DNA of 64,000 nt from positions 186,001 through 250,000 of the forward strand of contig JAMYHL010000045.1 of the NCBI GenBank assembly GCA_025531455.1. The letters run 5' to 3'. The stretch comes from Apiotrichum sp. Y4204. Lineage: Eukaryota > Basidiomycota > Tremellomycetes > Trichosporonales > Trichosporonaceae. Below are positions 35,841-48,124 of this stretch, one piece after another (position 1 is the first letter of the stretch; the number at the start of each line of letters is the position of its first letter). Below the pieces are notes generated by a model, which saw only the letters and a list, made by a program, of their open reading frames with translations, searched no databases and had not been told where the DNA came from. The position numbers and the translations under genes were made by a program.

Positions 35841-35931
35841 GCCGGTTGCCACTGTACTATAGAATAGACTAATCGCACATAATCTCGGGTATGCATCCAA
35901 CACATTACTATCATACATGATACAAGCTAGG

Positions 35932-38430
35932 CTATGCCGCGCGGCCGGCATTCGGGTCCTGCTGGGTCAGCCTGGTCTTTTCAAGTCACCCACCTTGAAT
36001 ACCCGTAGGGCCTGTAGCTCGCCGACGATGCGGTCGTGCCGCTCGCCCATATCCAGGCGCTTTGCGGGCGGCGGCTGTGCCTCTTCGTCCTCTGAGGGAT
36101 TGTACAGTCCGCGCATGCCCGAGTCGAACCCGTCCGTCCCGTCCGTGCGCGCCGTCTCAATGCGCAGCCCCTCCTCGTTCGCGAGATGGAGCAGGCAGAT
36201 AAAGCAGAATGACGTCGAAATCTCCGCCATCTTCTCCTTCGGGTACGTGTCGCGCAGGCTGTGGATGACAGACGTGAACGTCTTGCTCTCCTCCTTTTCT
36301 TGCGGTATCTTGTCCGCCTTGTCCGCGTTTGGCGCATTTTCCTTATCCGCCTCGTCAGAGTCAGAGTCTCTTTCCACCAGACTCCGCAGATCACTCCAAA
36401 TATCGTCCTTGAGCCGCTTGACATCTACGCGCTTGGCCTTCTTCGCGTACCGCACATTCTCGGGGCGCGCGCGCCGCAGCTCCTCGCCCTGTGTCGTCGC
36501 CCACAGGTCGTCCACCTCGAGCGCGTCGTCGACAAACGCGTCGTCGTCCCCGTCGCCGTCCACGTCGTCGTGGAAAAACTGCGACTCGAACGGCATCGGC
36601 GCACCGTCGTCCTCTACCTCCCCGCCCGCTGCCCTGTCTGCGGCGGCTTGGGCCCAGAACGTCTCGTCAATCTCCCCGTTGGCATTCTCCACCTCGTTTG
36701 ACGTCCGCCGCGACCGTAGCTAGAAATTAGCATCTACAGGCAGCCCAGAAACTCACCGCAAACTTGGGCTTGAGGAAGAGGCGCAGCAGCTGCCGGCTGC
36801 TAAAGTGCATGTCGTTCGGGAGGAGCCACTCGTCCCGTCGGGTCGCCGCCGCGCTCTTGCTGTGCGACCGCTTCTGCTGCGGGAGCTGCGTGGCCGCCTT
36901 GGTGCCGGGTGCGAAGAGTGCTTTCGTCGACGGATACTCGCCGGTAAAGTCGATTGTGAACGCAACTTTGGGCGCCTTTTTCTCCCGCGTCGCGGCCGCC
37001 ACGGCCGGGTCCTTGCGCGAGATGCGCTTCAGCTTCCAATGCTCGGCGCCGGCCCACGACTTGCCAAACCCGGCGTCAAAGTACTGGAACATGCTATCGG
37101 GGTCGTCGGCGCCATTGAACGCGAGCGCCATGCCCGCGCCGCGGCGGGGGTCAAAGGGCCCAAAGCCGGTGGCCTCGCCGCCCGGCGCAGTCATTCCGCC
37201 GTCCAGCTCGTCGTCGCCCATCATGCTCATGCTGTCGTCTGCGCCGCCCGACGGGCCACCCATGTCAAAGTCCTCGTCGCCGAAAAAGTCGTGTGCCTCG
37301 CCCGTCGCCATCGGAGCATCGTCCAGTTCGGGCTCGTCGTTAAAGGACGATATGCCCGTGATCGTCGCGAGGTCCGGAAGGTCGGCGTCCGTGCCAAAGT
37401 AGAAGCCGCTCAGGGTGTCCGAGATGGTCAGACCGGCGGTCTCCTCGGCCGAAGGCACAAGGCTGCGCAGACGGGAAATGTCCACCTGTACGTCCTCGAG
37501 CTCCTCCTCGTCGTCCTCTTCATATTCCTCCACAATCGCGTCACCGGCGTCGAAGACCACGCGGCCAGTTCTGTCAATACCGAGGTGGTTCATAAGCAGG
37601 CCCGTGGCGCCGCCCTCGTCAAAGTCGGCACTCGTCTTCTTGAACAGCGGGTCAACGGTAAACTCGAGATCGAATTTCTTCACGCGCAGGGCGTCGTGAG
37701 ACTTGGCCAGCGTCGCCTCGGAGCGGTGTGTCTGGAGTCAGAGCATGCATCACAATGTCCCACCTTGCGGGTCTGCTTCGGCTCGCCGTTGTCATCCTCG
37801 TCGCCATCCTCGTCATCATTCGCGTCGCCGGCACCGCCGGCCAGACCGCTGAGCAGCTTTCCCGTTTCCGTAGCCACAGAGTCCACACGCGAGGTCCAGA
37901 TCTTGACACAACCGTCGAGGGTACACGACGCCTTCTGGAAGTTGATGCTCTGGTCGTTGGGCCCGTTGCGGAGGAGCGTCAGGTCGTGGAAGTAGTCGAT
38001 GAGCGCAAAGTTCCACGTATTCGTAGCCGTGATTTTCTGCCGTCAGAACAGTACTCTTCACTGCGGCACCCACATTATCCGTAGCAAGCTTCATCCACTC
38101 CTCAAAGTTTGTGTTCATGACCTCCATGCTGACCTGCGGCGCGGGCGTGACCGCCGAGAGGCGCTTGGCGCGGCGCTCCTTCTGGACAGCGAGGGCGGAA
38201 GCCTTGCGGCCGGCTGGCGAGGCGACGTGATGCTCCTTCTCCTTACCCGTGCTGATGCCAATGTCAGCAAAGTGCGCGCTCTTGCGGCGTGCGGCGCGCT
38301 CCGCCGCATCGTCGTTGATCAGCTGGTTGGCGCGCGTGCTGTTCCGCAGCGGGGACTTGTCGGGCGTCGCGATCGTCGCCTTCTTGCTCGGCACCCGGCG
38401 TCGTAGAGGTGTAGACGGTGAGGCCGACAT
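35932..38430 (-). CDS. BRN1: Condensin complex subunit 2 (Barren/Brn1, kleisin)
   Basis: Kleisin of the condensin complex, bridging the Smc2/Smc4 heads for mitotic chromosome compaction. 786 residues in five exons (minus): 38430-38074, 38036-37764, 37731-36757, 36719-35994, 35961-35932. The conserved N-terminal block is present (NFEEWMKLATDNKITATNTW, then FALIDYFHDL and INFQKASCTLDGCVKIWTSR), then RSEATLAKSHDALRVKKFDLEF and VDPLFKKTSADFDEGGA. The middle is very acidic (EEYEEDDEEELED, DFFGDED). The C-terminal winged-helix region includes SVIHSLRDTYPKEKMAEIST and FCFICLLHLANEEGL. Introns are 37, 32, 37 and 32 bp (35 with a tandem acceptor in the last). The last exon adds only Q-D-P-N-A-G-R-A-A. 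The promoter is shared with the divergent DHHC gene. Confidence 0.93.
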
Positions 38431-38952
38431 TGTGGCGAGTGTCGGAGTGTGATGGTGGAAAGTAGATGTGTCTAAGAATGTCTTGATGTTGTTGATCGAG
38501 TGTCGGTGCGTGTTGCAACGTGCTAGATGTTTGTTGTCTTGTTTTGTTTTGACCCCCGACGTGACTGATTTGATTTCGGGACTAGCAGTTTGATCCCGTG
38601 TGGGCCATGTGGGAATTAGGTAAAGTGAAATTCAGGGGTGCTGTTGCGTGGCCCCGCACTTCCAGTCTCTCCTCTCCTCGAGTGGCAACAACCAGGAAGA
38701 AAAGACCAGGCACAGCTACACGCAGTCCAATCTCTCACTTCGAGGTCGTCGTGTGCATCACAGCATCTCACCATCTCTCTCACTCTCCCTTCTATCACAC
38801 TGTATAACCACCTGCACGACATTACTATCCACAGAGGGCAGAGAGGAAGAGCTCTCCACGTATTATCAACCCCCGGCGACAACCCGCAACATGCTCTAGA
38901 GCTGCCGCTGACACACCCCCAATCCCCCGACTCCACGCAACGCAGCCTCGCA
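38431..38952. promoter_or_regulatory. Divergent promoter region, condensin / DHHC transferase
   Basis: 522 bp between two divergent ATGs. No TATA box is obvious; the right half is C/T- and CACA-rich. It presumably drives both genes. Confidence 0.4.
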
Positions 38953-40720
38953 ATGGTCAATCTCAGCGCTGCGGGGCAGCGCTTCGTCCGGCGACTACCT
39001 GTTGCCTGTACGTCTTGCTTGCTGTTCCTGGCTCTGACACGTCAGTTACAATCGCACTGATCGTCGTCTGCTGGATCCTCTTTGTCGTCTTCGTCTCGGT
39101 CAAGCAGGTCTTCCTCGTGCGCCACGAGACCTGGCGCTTCCTGGCCCAGTGGGTGCTTTTCTGCTTGCCTCTCTAACAGCAAGGATACTCGTGATGAACG
39201 TCCTCGGCGTCCTCTCCGTGTTGTCCTATTTCGTCGCCGTCGCGCGCAATCCCATCGTGCCCGACCAGTCGTTTGCGCCACCCGATGCGCGGCCACTGCG
39301 GCCAGACGATGTGCCGCCCGCAGTACCGGGTACTAACCGCCGCTCGCCACGTCGCGCAGCACAGAGTCTATCCGTGGACGAGGACGATATCCCGCTGCGC
39401 GTGCTACGGAATGCCCGCATGGACCGACAGCAGGCGCAGTCGGCGGAGCTTGTGCATCGGGACTGCGAGCACGACCCGGCTGACGAGGATGAGGCGGAGA
39501 ACCAGACCCTCCTCACCAAGGACGAGCAGACGGAGGCGCTCACGGGGGTCAATGACGGCGGCGGCTCGCCGACCGTCATCATGGCGAAAACTGGCACCGG
39601 CGGGCCGCGGTGGTGTCGCAAGTGCGATGGATGGAAGCCGGATCGCTGCCACCACTGCCGATCGTGCATGCAATGTGTGCTCAAAAGTGGGTGTGGTCTT
39701 ATGAGTAGTGCTGATGCTCAGTGGATCACCATTGCCCGTGGCTCAACAACTGTGTAGGGTACCACAACTGTGAGCTGGGGGATTCAGCACGAGCTCACAT
39801 CAGACAAACCGTTTATACTTTTCCTCACGTACTGTGCCCTGTTCTGCGCGTTTGGCGCATGGCAGGCCGGGTACGAGGTGTACCGCTTCTTCAAGAACCC
39901 CATCGAGTTCGAGTCGCCCAAGAACTATGCCACAAAGATGGATGAAATGGAGGAGGTGAGTGCTCCACGTGTGTGGTACTGACCTCGTAGCTGCGTTTCG
40001 CACTCACCCCCGTCGTCTGGATGGCGCTTGCCGTCCTTGGCGGCGTTTTTGGGCTTACTGTCGGCGGTCTGGGCGGATATCACTGGTACCTCATGCTGTG
40101 GGTTATATTACCTGTGCTCTACTGATCGCACAGTCATAACCGCACGACACTCGAGGACATGAACCGCTCAGTGCCGACAGCACTTCTGGACCCCAACACC
40201 CGCGCAGTATTGGAAGAGCTCGGACCAAGAGGCACCCGGCAACGGGTGCCCGGCGCCTGGCGGCCAGACCACATCCTCACCCGGCCGGAGCGCACACGCC
40301 TGCGGAGCGAGGCGCGCGAGATCAACGTCTACGACCTTGGCTGGCAGCGCAACTTGAGCTTGGTGATGCGCGGCGACGGCGCGCTACCGATCTACACCCT
40401 GCGGGATCTGGTCAAGGAGGTCGCGCGCGCGACGTGGCCGCTGGCACGGCCGCGGCACCGGTGAGTAAATTTGTCTCGTGCGACGGCGACGACGTGCGAT
40501 CGGGATCGGCGATCGCTGGTGCTGACGACGTAGACACTACGGCGCGGGACATTTCTTCGAGCACGACCCCGCCGCGCTGCAGCAGCTCAAGGCGCTGACG
40601 AGCGAGATGCGCCTCGGCGTCGAGGCTGGTCCCGAGCCGACGCGGCCGCGCCGCCATGACCTTGGCGAATGGACGATCGGGCGCGACGATAGCGATAGCG
40701 ATACCGAGAGCGACGAGTAG
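38953..40720 (+). CDS. DHHC-type protein S-palmitoyltransferase
   Basis: Membrane enzyme that attaches palmitate to cysteines of target proteins. 493 residues in eight exons: 38953-39007, 39046-39148, 39184-39686, 39722-39769, 39804-39955, 39991-40097, 40134-40460, 40534-40720. Four membrane helices are visible (TIALIVVCWILFVVFVSV; ILVMNVLGVLSVLSYFVAVA; FILFLTYCALFCAFGAW; VVWMALAVLGGVFGLTVGG). The cysteine-rich domain lies between helices 2 and 3: CRKCDGWKPDRCHHCRSCMQC, then the catalytic DHHC in MDHHCPWLNNCVGYHN. The TTxE motif (HNRTTLEDMNR) follows helix 4. A long acidic loop precedes the cysteine-rich domain, and the tail is acidic (DSDSDTESDE). Six introns are 34-38 bp; one uses an AAG acceptor (39183). 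It is closest in plan to Pfa3/Pfa4-type enzymes, but the exact orthologue and substrates cannot be set. Confidence 0.9.
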
Positions 40721-41003
40721 AACATCTTAGAGGCGGATACATGTACTATCTAGTGTGCCATTGCATGCAGGACATTGAACCAAGGTGGTGGGCTATGGTC
40801 TGGTGGTTGTCTCGATCGGTATCGAGATGTTGTGAAGATCGGAACCAAGAGAGTTATTCAAGTCCATCCCTCGCGACCGGTGAATGCACAACATGGCCAA
40901 CCAAAGATGCCTTGATCAGGTGTGACTTTTCGGGATGGCAGTGTGCTGCCCGAAATACAGTCACTTCGGAAGTCCGTCATGACAGGCAACAGCAAGCCGA
41001 CGA

Positions 41004-41075
41004 GCCGACAGACCGACAGACCAACAAACCGACAGGCTGACAGACCGACAGACCGACAGACCGACGGCCGACGGG
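41004..41075. repeat. About eight copies of the 8-mer ACCGACAG
   Basis: Head-to-tail octamers with a few substitutions (GCTGACAG, ACCAACAA) span the interval. Non-coding. Confidence 0.85.
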
Positions 41076-42593
41076 TGCAGGGAAAAGCAAAAGCACACAC
41101 GTCGCGACGAGCGGTGCGAGGATGCTCGATGCTCAGATGCGCAGTGATCGCGATCACGATAACACGACAGATGCCCGAAGCGCGAAAAAAAATGACGACA
41201 CAACACGACCGATCAGTGCTGTCGTTGCAGGACAGTTAAACAGAGGTGCCAAGCATACAGAGCTACAGAGGCGATGGATGACGTCGTGATGGGAATGCAG
41301 GGATGCGAGCCTCCTGATACCTGATACCTGTAAGTATACCTGACATCTACAGCGTGGGCAGCTTCGTCGTACCGAATCATGCCCGGTTCTGCACGCTGGC
41401 AGCTGCGCAGTGTCTCACTCGTACTGTTGTGATCCTGCAGACCTGCGTCCAGTTCTCCTGCATCTGTAGTTTGAGCGCATCATGACTAACACATGACATG
41501 ACGCGGAATGCTGCACGCCTAGGATACCTCATTGCTCGGAACATGCAAACAAGCAAACACGCACAACACGCACAACAGCTCTTGCTCAGCTTGCTCAGGA
41601 ACCCAACCCCTCTCCTCAAGCCTCCTTTTTTGCTTCGGTGGAAAAGCTAAACCGCACCAGGCAGGACTGGGCCCACCGCACACTGACCCACTGGCCCACT
41701 GTGGTACTGCGTGCCGCGGTGCCTGGCGGAATAAACCCTTTTGCGCTACGCGAGATTGACGTCAAACCCACCTCTTAGGTGTCCTGCAGGTTGCGGGACA
41801 AGGATCGGGATAGCAGTAAACGATGTGACGAGGTGCAGCGAGGTGAGACAGAGAGAGGTTGGGTGTGTGGGAAGCGCGAAGCAGAAGCGCGCGAAGCGAG
41901 CCACGCTACTAGCTAGGATATGGCCATGGCCAGGATGAGGTCGAGAGCAAAGCGTCTCCGACCATCCGCGCTATCCGGAGAGCGCGATTGGACGTGCAGC
42001 TTGCAGGTGCTCTGCCAACCTGCTGCTGCGGTGCTGCGGTGCTTGCGTGCTGTGTGTTGCGTTCTGCGTGGGTCCCCAAGGGCTCAAGGGCAGTAAGGGC
42101 CCAAGGCCCGGACCTGGTCAAATAGCTTGTTAGCCTGCTGTAAAGATGCCCCTACGTATAAGCCGGCATTGCGCGTAGCGGCAAAAGCGGTATGGGACGG
42201 GGACAGTGCCTTTCTTTCTATTCTTATTTCCCCCCCAGCTCTGCAGTGCATCGGGGACATACAAGTCCCGGCCTCGACTTGCAGTGCTCTCTCGCTCTCG
42301 GTCCTGTTACCGGGGAAAAAGGACACTGGACACTGGTGTTTGCGCATGTGGCCCTGTACAGGTCAGTCTAATGCATGATGTAGCCGGCCGCGGTGAGTCC
42401 GGGAGTCGTTGAGCCTAGAACCCCCAAGAGCTTGAAAATGTTAGGGGTTGATGATGTGAGAGCATGAGAGCCGCGACCCCGAGGGGTATGAACGCATGAT
42501 GCAGAGGAGAGTGCTCACAGGGAAGTAGGCACCGGTGGCTGCCGCCTCTGACAGCATCGAAGAGCAGGAAAAAAGCCTTTATTGCCCCTGCAA

Positions 42594-42633
42594 AGAGAGA
42601 GAGAGAGAGATGAGAGAGATGAGAGAGAGAGAG
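42594..42633. repeat. GA-rich microsatellite
   Basis: An AG dinucleotide run interrupted twice by TGAGAGAG. It lies in the long spacer upstream of TPS2. Confidence 0.85.
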
Positions 42634-43166
42634 CTGCAGCTGCGGCAGCTGTGTCTGTTTCTGTCGTGTCAGTGTGGTCATTTTGCTAGTCGATATTTGC
42701 ATTATATCATAATGTCATCCCATCCCTCCCCCATTCCCTGGGCAAAAGACGGCTGTCAATCCCCAAACCATTCATCCATCCCGCGGTCCATCACATCGCT
42801 CTCTCTGACCTCTAACATCTCTTCTACTGCTCTTATATCCCACAGACGCTTCGAGAACATCACAAGCAGCGAGCACCCTACTCTCTGTTAGATAACAGCG
42901 CCGACTACGCAAGGCCCCCACACCGTTTCCCGAATCGCCCATATCTTCTTCTTCTTCAACATTGAGCGTTGTGTGTGACCCGTCACGCATCAAGATATCG
43001 ATAGCGATAGCGATCAGTGCATCAGCATCGCAGCATCGCCTCCCTTCATCGTATCGTAATACCCACCGCCACGGTCACGGCCACCTGTCCTCTTTGGTAC
43101 GTGTCTTCTTCTCGGTTTATTTTTGATTGTCTGTGCCTTTGCCATCGCGCGGCCCGGGTAGGGCAG

Positions 43167-43191
43167 GTGGCAGTGGCAGTGGCAGTGGCAG
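43167..43191. repeat. Four copies of the hexamer GTGGCA
   Basis: Perfect hexamer tandem inside the presumed TPS2 leader region. Confidence 0.8.
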
Positions 43192-43831
43192 AACGTGTGT
43201 GATGCTGCTTGCTGCCAACATCGAGGAGGCGCAATGAAGACCATGGGGTTTCTTCATTAAGGCCTGCCTGTGCTCACCTCACCCCCACCTCGCTCTCTGT
43301 CGAGAGCACGTTTGTCCCCTTTCCCATGCGGCGTGATGGGCCGAGGCGGGGGCAGCTTCATCACCTCGCGCCTCTGCCTGTCTCGGGCTTGCGGTGGGCG
43401 GTGCTTCCATACCCGCTCGCTTCCTATGGCCCCCTCCCTTTTTCTTGTCCTTTGTTGCATGCGAACAGCTAGCTGACCCCGTGTTCCATGTACCTGTGTC
43501 CCATTGTGCTCGCTCTCGCTCTCTATCGTCATGCTCCGCTCCATGATCATCCTGCCGCCCCGGCTCCCAATCATCTCCCCGTCATTCTCCAACATAACGT
43601 ATATGGTCGTCCTCTTCACGGCCATCGTTCCCCCCTGCGCCCCTGCCCCACTCGATCCGACGCGTCCACTCAATGTCGTCTTTTGTCACAATGTGGCCTC
43701 TGACGGCCTCCGGTCCACCTATCGACTGTGGCCCCCTCCCGTCCATCTCCTCCCTCCTCTCCACATCGCCCCCCTCTCGCAACCTCCGCGTTTCCCGTTC
43801 AGCCTCTGGCAGACTCGGCTCCTTCTTCAGC

Positions 43832-46800
43832 ATGGACTCTATGAACCCGGACCCCACGCCGCAGGCACCCCCGAACCTCGAGGAGCTCCGCGAGCAGGTC
43901 GCGCACCTCGAGGCGGGACATCGCGCCCGTGGTCTTCCCCTCTCGGGTCGCATCATCCACGTTATCCACCACCTCCCCGTTGAGATTGTGTCTCTTATGG
44001 GAGGTGTCTCCAACCAGTTCAACAACCTCACGTCACCGATTACCCCAGAGTTCAAGCCGGAAGACTCGACTGCTCTCGAGAGCGCCAACTCGAAATGGAA
44101 GATTCACTCTCGCAGAGGGCACACCGCCATGGTCTCGGGCATCCGTAGTTTGTCCGACACGCACGAGCAGGTGGTTGTTGCTTGGACAGGCGATGTCCTT
44201 GTGCAGTCCACCGCGCCCGCGCCGTCGCCCAGGCCGGCACCGAAGAAGCCAGGCCAGAAGATGATGCTCGAGGACACTGTGGAGCTCCACCCCCTTATTC
44301 CCGACGAGGCGCCGCCGATGGTCTACAACGGTGACTTTGATGCCGCCGAGCAGGACGAGATCCTCACGGAGCTGCGGCGCTTCAGCGAACACGAGGTCCA
44401 GGAGGGCAGCGGCAAGCTCGAGTACGTGCCTGTCTTCCTGCCGAGGGATATATCCAAGGGTCACTACGAGGGCTACTGCAAAGCGAGTGAGTAATGGATT
44501 TACTGGTGTTGGATGTCGTACTAACCGCCAAGCACTCTGGCCGCTGTTCCACTATCTCCTTTGGCTCGACTCGACGGCCACCGTCCCTCCTCAGGACCCC
44601 TCGTGGATTGCCTACAAGGCTGCCAACGAAATCTTTGCCAAGCGCGTGGCGGACGTCTACCGCCCCGGTGACTTGATTATCGTCCACGACTACCACCTTC
44701 TCCTCGTCCCGAAGCTCATCCGTGAAGCCCTCGGACACACCTCGTTTGCCGCAAACGGCTGCATTACCCCGAGCAGGGTGCTCCCCTCGTCACCCGCCTT
44801 TGGTGGTGAACTGATGAAGCGCGGTGGGGCAAACGGCAGCAGTACCTCAAACAACGACAGAATCCGCGGACAAGGCCTTTTGAATGCGGTTGGAGACTAT
44901 CTGTCTATCGATCACAACCCCGGCAGTGAGCCCATAATCGGTCTGTTTGTGCACACCCCGTGGCCCTCGTCTGAGATCTTCCGTTGTCTCCCCCAGCGCA
45001 GAAGCATCCTCGAGGGCATGCTTGGCGCCAACCTCGTCCTCTTCCAGACGTACTCGTACTCGCGACACTTTGTTTCGAGCTGCATCCGCGTTTGTGGATT
45101 CGAGTCCACAACGACCGGCGTCGATGTCAACGGGCAAAACGTCGTTGTATCCTGGTGTCCCATTGGAATTGACGTCAATCGCGTTGCTCGTGACCGCGAC
45201 GCGCCAAATGTCAAGCCCAAGACCGAGGCGTTCCGCGCGCTCTACAAGGACAAGAAGATCATTGTCGGCCGCGAAAAGCTCGACGCGCCCAAGGGCGTGT
45301 ACAACAAGCTTCAGGCGTTTGAGAAGTTCCTCCAGGTATACCCCGAGTGGCGCGGCAAGGTCGTCCTTATCCAGGTGACTACCCCGGCACTCTCCGAGTC
45401 GCCGAAGCTTGAGCGCGAGGTGGCCGAGCTCGTCAGCCATATCAACAGCACCTACGGAACCCTTGATTTCACCCCCGTTCATCACTAGTGAGTCTATCTG
45501 TTCCGCCCCACACTAACGTGGTAGTCACCAGGCGATCAACCGCGAGGAGTACTTTGGCCTGCTCTCCGTCGCTGATCTCGCGTTGATAACGTCCCTCCGC
45601 GATGGAATGAACACCATGTCCATGGAGTTTATCATCTGCCAGGAGAAGAGTGGCAAGTCGCCTCTTGTGCTCTCCGAGTTTATGGGCACGTCCTCGTCGT
45701 TTACTGCCGCTCTGGAGATCAACCCCCACGACCTTCTTGGGGTCGCCAACGCGATCAACATTGGCTTGTCAATGTCTGAGGAGGAGAAGGCCGAGCGCCA
45801 TGCTTCAATGTTCAAGAGCACCCTGGGGCACACCAGCCACACCTGGGCTGCAACGCTACTCAAGAAGCTGCTCGAGAACGTTGGCAACGAGCACACTGCT
45901 CACAAGACACCCGTCCTTGACCAGTATGAGATGGCGAGGCATTACCGTTCCGCAAAGAAGCGCCTGCTTCTGTTCGACTACGACGGCACTCTCACCCCGA
46001 TCGTCAAGGTTCCCTCGCAGGCCATCCCTACAGACCGGACGCGCGCGGTGATTACTGAGCTTGCCGCAGACCCCAACAACGTCGTTTACCTCATCTCTGG
46101 CCGCGATGGCGACTTCCTTGAGGAGCACTGGGGCATGGTACCTCGTCTCGGACTGTCGGCCGAGCACGGCTGCTTTGTCAAGACGCCCGAGGAGGGCGAG
46201 TGGGTCAACATGACCGAGGCGCTCGACATGAGCTGGATGAGCGAGGTCGAGGACATTTTCCGCTACTACACGGAGCGCACCACTGGCTCGATGATCGAGC
46301 TCAAGAAAGCGTCCATCACGTGGCACTACCGTAATGCGGACCCGGACTTTGGCGAGTTCCAGTGCAAGCAGGCTCTGGATCTCCTCGAGAGCTCGCTTGC
46401 GCCGAGGCGACCCATCGAGGTGCTTGTCGGCAAGAAGAACCTCGAAGTGCGTCCCCTCGCCATCAACAAGGGCGAGATTGTGCGCAGGCTGCTGTACGAG
46501 AACCCCGATGCCGAGTTTGTGATCTGTGCCGGTGACGACAAGGTAAGAAAGACGAACAATCATACAACCCGATTCAAATGACTAACATTCCAGACCGACG
46601 AGGACATGTTCCGCTCCCTGCGCACCATCTTCCCTCCCGGTGGGCCCCGTGACGGCGACCCAGTGACCATGAAGCCTCCTGTGGGTATCACCTCGGTTCT
46701 CGAGCCCGAGGAGATCGAGCTCCTCCCCGAGGTGGAGATGAAGATCCGCGCCGACAACATTTTCTCTACAACTGTCGGTCCCGCCGCCAAGAAGACGCTC

Positions 46801-46866
46801 GCCGGGTGGCACGTCACCTGCCCCGAGGAGATTGTCGAGTCGCTCGAGGCGCTCCTCCAGCAATAG
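43832..46866 (+). CDS. TPS2: Trehalose-6-phosphate phosphatase (Tps2), with GT20-like domain
   Basis: Removes the phosphate from trehalose-6-phosphate, the last step of trehalose synthesis, in the trehalose synthase complex. 966 residues. Exons: 43832-44486, 44533-45487, 45525-46542, 46594-46866. The N-terminal two thirds form a glycosyltransferase-20-like domain (YVPVFLPRDISKGHYEGYCK, RPGDLIIVHDYHLLLVPKLI, GLFVHTPWPSSEIFRCLPQR, LFQTYSYSRHF). The C-terminal HAD phosphatase domain has the nucleophile motif LLFDYDGTLTPI (first Asp about residue 688), YLISGRDGDFLEEHW, the lysine block GKKNLEVRPLAINKG, and CAGDDKTDEDMF across the last intron. The start at 43832 follows family length; an in-frame ATG at 43673 would add 53 serine-rich residues. 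Intron 1 uses an AAG acceptor after a TACTAAC-like branch site. The Tps2 phosphatase motifs are complete, so the regulatory paralogue Tsl1 is unlikely. Confidence 0.94.
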
Positions 46867-46997
46867 TTCAACAACACCAAGACACACACCGTGGACGGAC
46901 TATTGCAAGTGAATGATAGGAATCTGTAGATGGTGACCCATGTATGCCAATAAATATGTTACATCTATACGAGCTGAAAAATCTACTCTTTATCTCG

Positions 46998-47889
46998 CTA
47001 CTCCTCGCGCGCGCGCTTCGCCTCGGACTCGGACTCGGGCTGCGCCTGCTCGCCGGCGCCCGAGAGATCGCCGCCAAACGCAAACCCTTCGCGCACAGCA
47101 CGCTGCACAATCGGCCGCAGCCGCTCGGTGGGGTCTACACCGTCACGCTCCGCCTGCTCCATAATGACCCGCGCCTCCTCCATCAGCGCAGACGTCTGCG
47201 CCGACGCAAAGTTGTCCACCGCCATCTGGGACACGTCCGCGCCTGCCGCGGCCTCTTCCGGCTCGGGGACGCCAGTGACGGAGCGGAGGTAGGCGGCCAC
47301 CTCGGGAAAGTCGTCCGCGAGCGACTCGGCAGCCTTATCGTCAGCCCTGGCCTCAAACCAACTCTTTCTTCAAACTCACGCTCACGCCCTCCTCGTTGCG
47401 GTGCGCGGCATCCGCGCCGTGCTCGACGAGCCACTGCGCCGCGGGCACGGTCTCACACGTGAAGAGGGGCGTCTCGCCGTCGTCGTCGGTGATATTGACG
47501 TTGCCGCCCATCGACACGAGGTACTCTAGCAGAGGGAGGTGCGCGTACGATGCGGCGGCGTGCATTGGCGTGTAGGCGTGCGCGTCCTTGTCGTTTGGGG
47601 TGGCGCCGGCGGAGATGAGGGCCTGGGGTGTTAGTGGGCCGGGGAGGGGAGATAAAGGGGAGGGGGAGGGGAAGGGGGAGGGGGAGGGGAAGAGGAGGAG
47701 AGGGGACGAGGGAGACAGAAGGAGACAGAAAGAGCGAGCTGAGCGATCTCTCCCACACAGCTCACACGTTCGCCACTCGACAACAAGCCGTCTCCCTCTC
47801 CCCAATCCACGCAAGGCACGCACCTTTACGCGGTCCATGTCGCCGTCGGACGCGGCGACCCAGAGGTTCTTATCGGGGGCGTTGACCAT
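46998..47889 (-). CDS. Small ankyrin-repeat protein
   Basis: 218-residue protein with two clear ankyrin repeats, similar in plan to small fungal ankyrin proteins such as the Yar1/SPCC105-type group. Exons (minus): 47889-47824, 47622-47386, 47351-46998. The start reads MVNAPDKNLWVAASDGD; after a 201-bp G-rich intron come ALISAGATPNDKDAHAYTPM and HAAASYAHLPLLEYLVSMGG, then NVNITDDDGETPLFTCETV and AAQWLVEHGADAAHRNEEG. The C-terminus is helical and acidic (SLADDFPEVAAYLRSVTG, then ERLRPIVQRAVREGFAFGG and a charged tail). The second intron is 34 bp with a GAG acceptor; a donor six bases downstream would give 28 bp and add V-S. Role is unknown; protein-protein binding is expected. Divergent from TRAPPC11. 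Confidence 0.8.
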
Positions 47890-48124
47890 GATTTCGGGTG
47901 GATTGGGAGATGTGTGAGATGGAGAAACGAGTTTGGAGTTGGGAGAGTTGCTTTGGATACGAACACTCTGGTCTCTATAAAAATCCACTCCACACATCGC
48001 TCGGCCAAGGGGAAATTCAGGCACGGACCCGTCAGCCAGCCGCGAGTTGCCAGCGTCATCGCTCGCCATCCAGCTTACACTCTGTCCATCGTCCATCTCT
48101 CACACCACCATCTCACACACACGC
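47890..48124. promoter_or_regulatory. Compact bidirectional promoter, ankyrin gene / TRAPPC11
   Basis: Only 235 bp separate the two ATGs. A TATAAAAA element on the plus strand at 47976-47983 lies about 142 bp upstream of TRAPPC11. The rest is mixed sequence with CTCACAC words near the TRAPPC11 start. Confidence 0.45.

Larger units (their letters stand above)
40721..43831. other. 3.1 kb spacer between tandem genes
   Basis: No gene is supported on either strand. It contains an ACCGACAG tandem repeat, a GA microsatellite and a GTGGCA tandem. The last 700 bp are C/T-rich and look like a long 5' leader of the TPS2 gene, possibly with an untranslated intron (a GTACGTGT donor near 43098 and a TTCTTCAG acceptor just before 43832). 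Confidence 0.45.
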
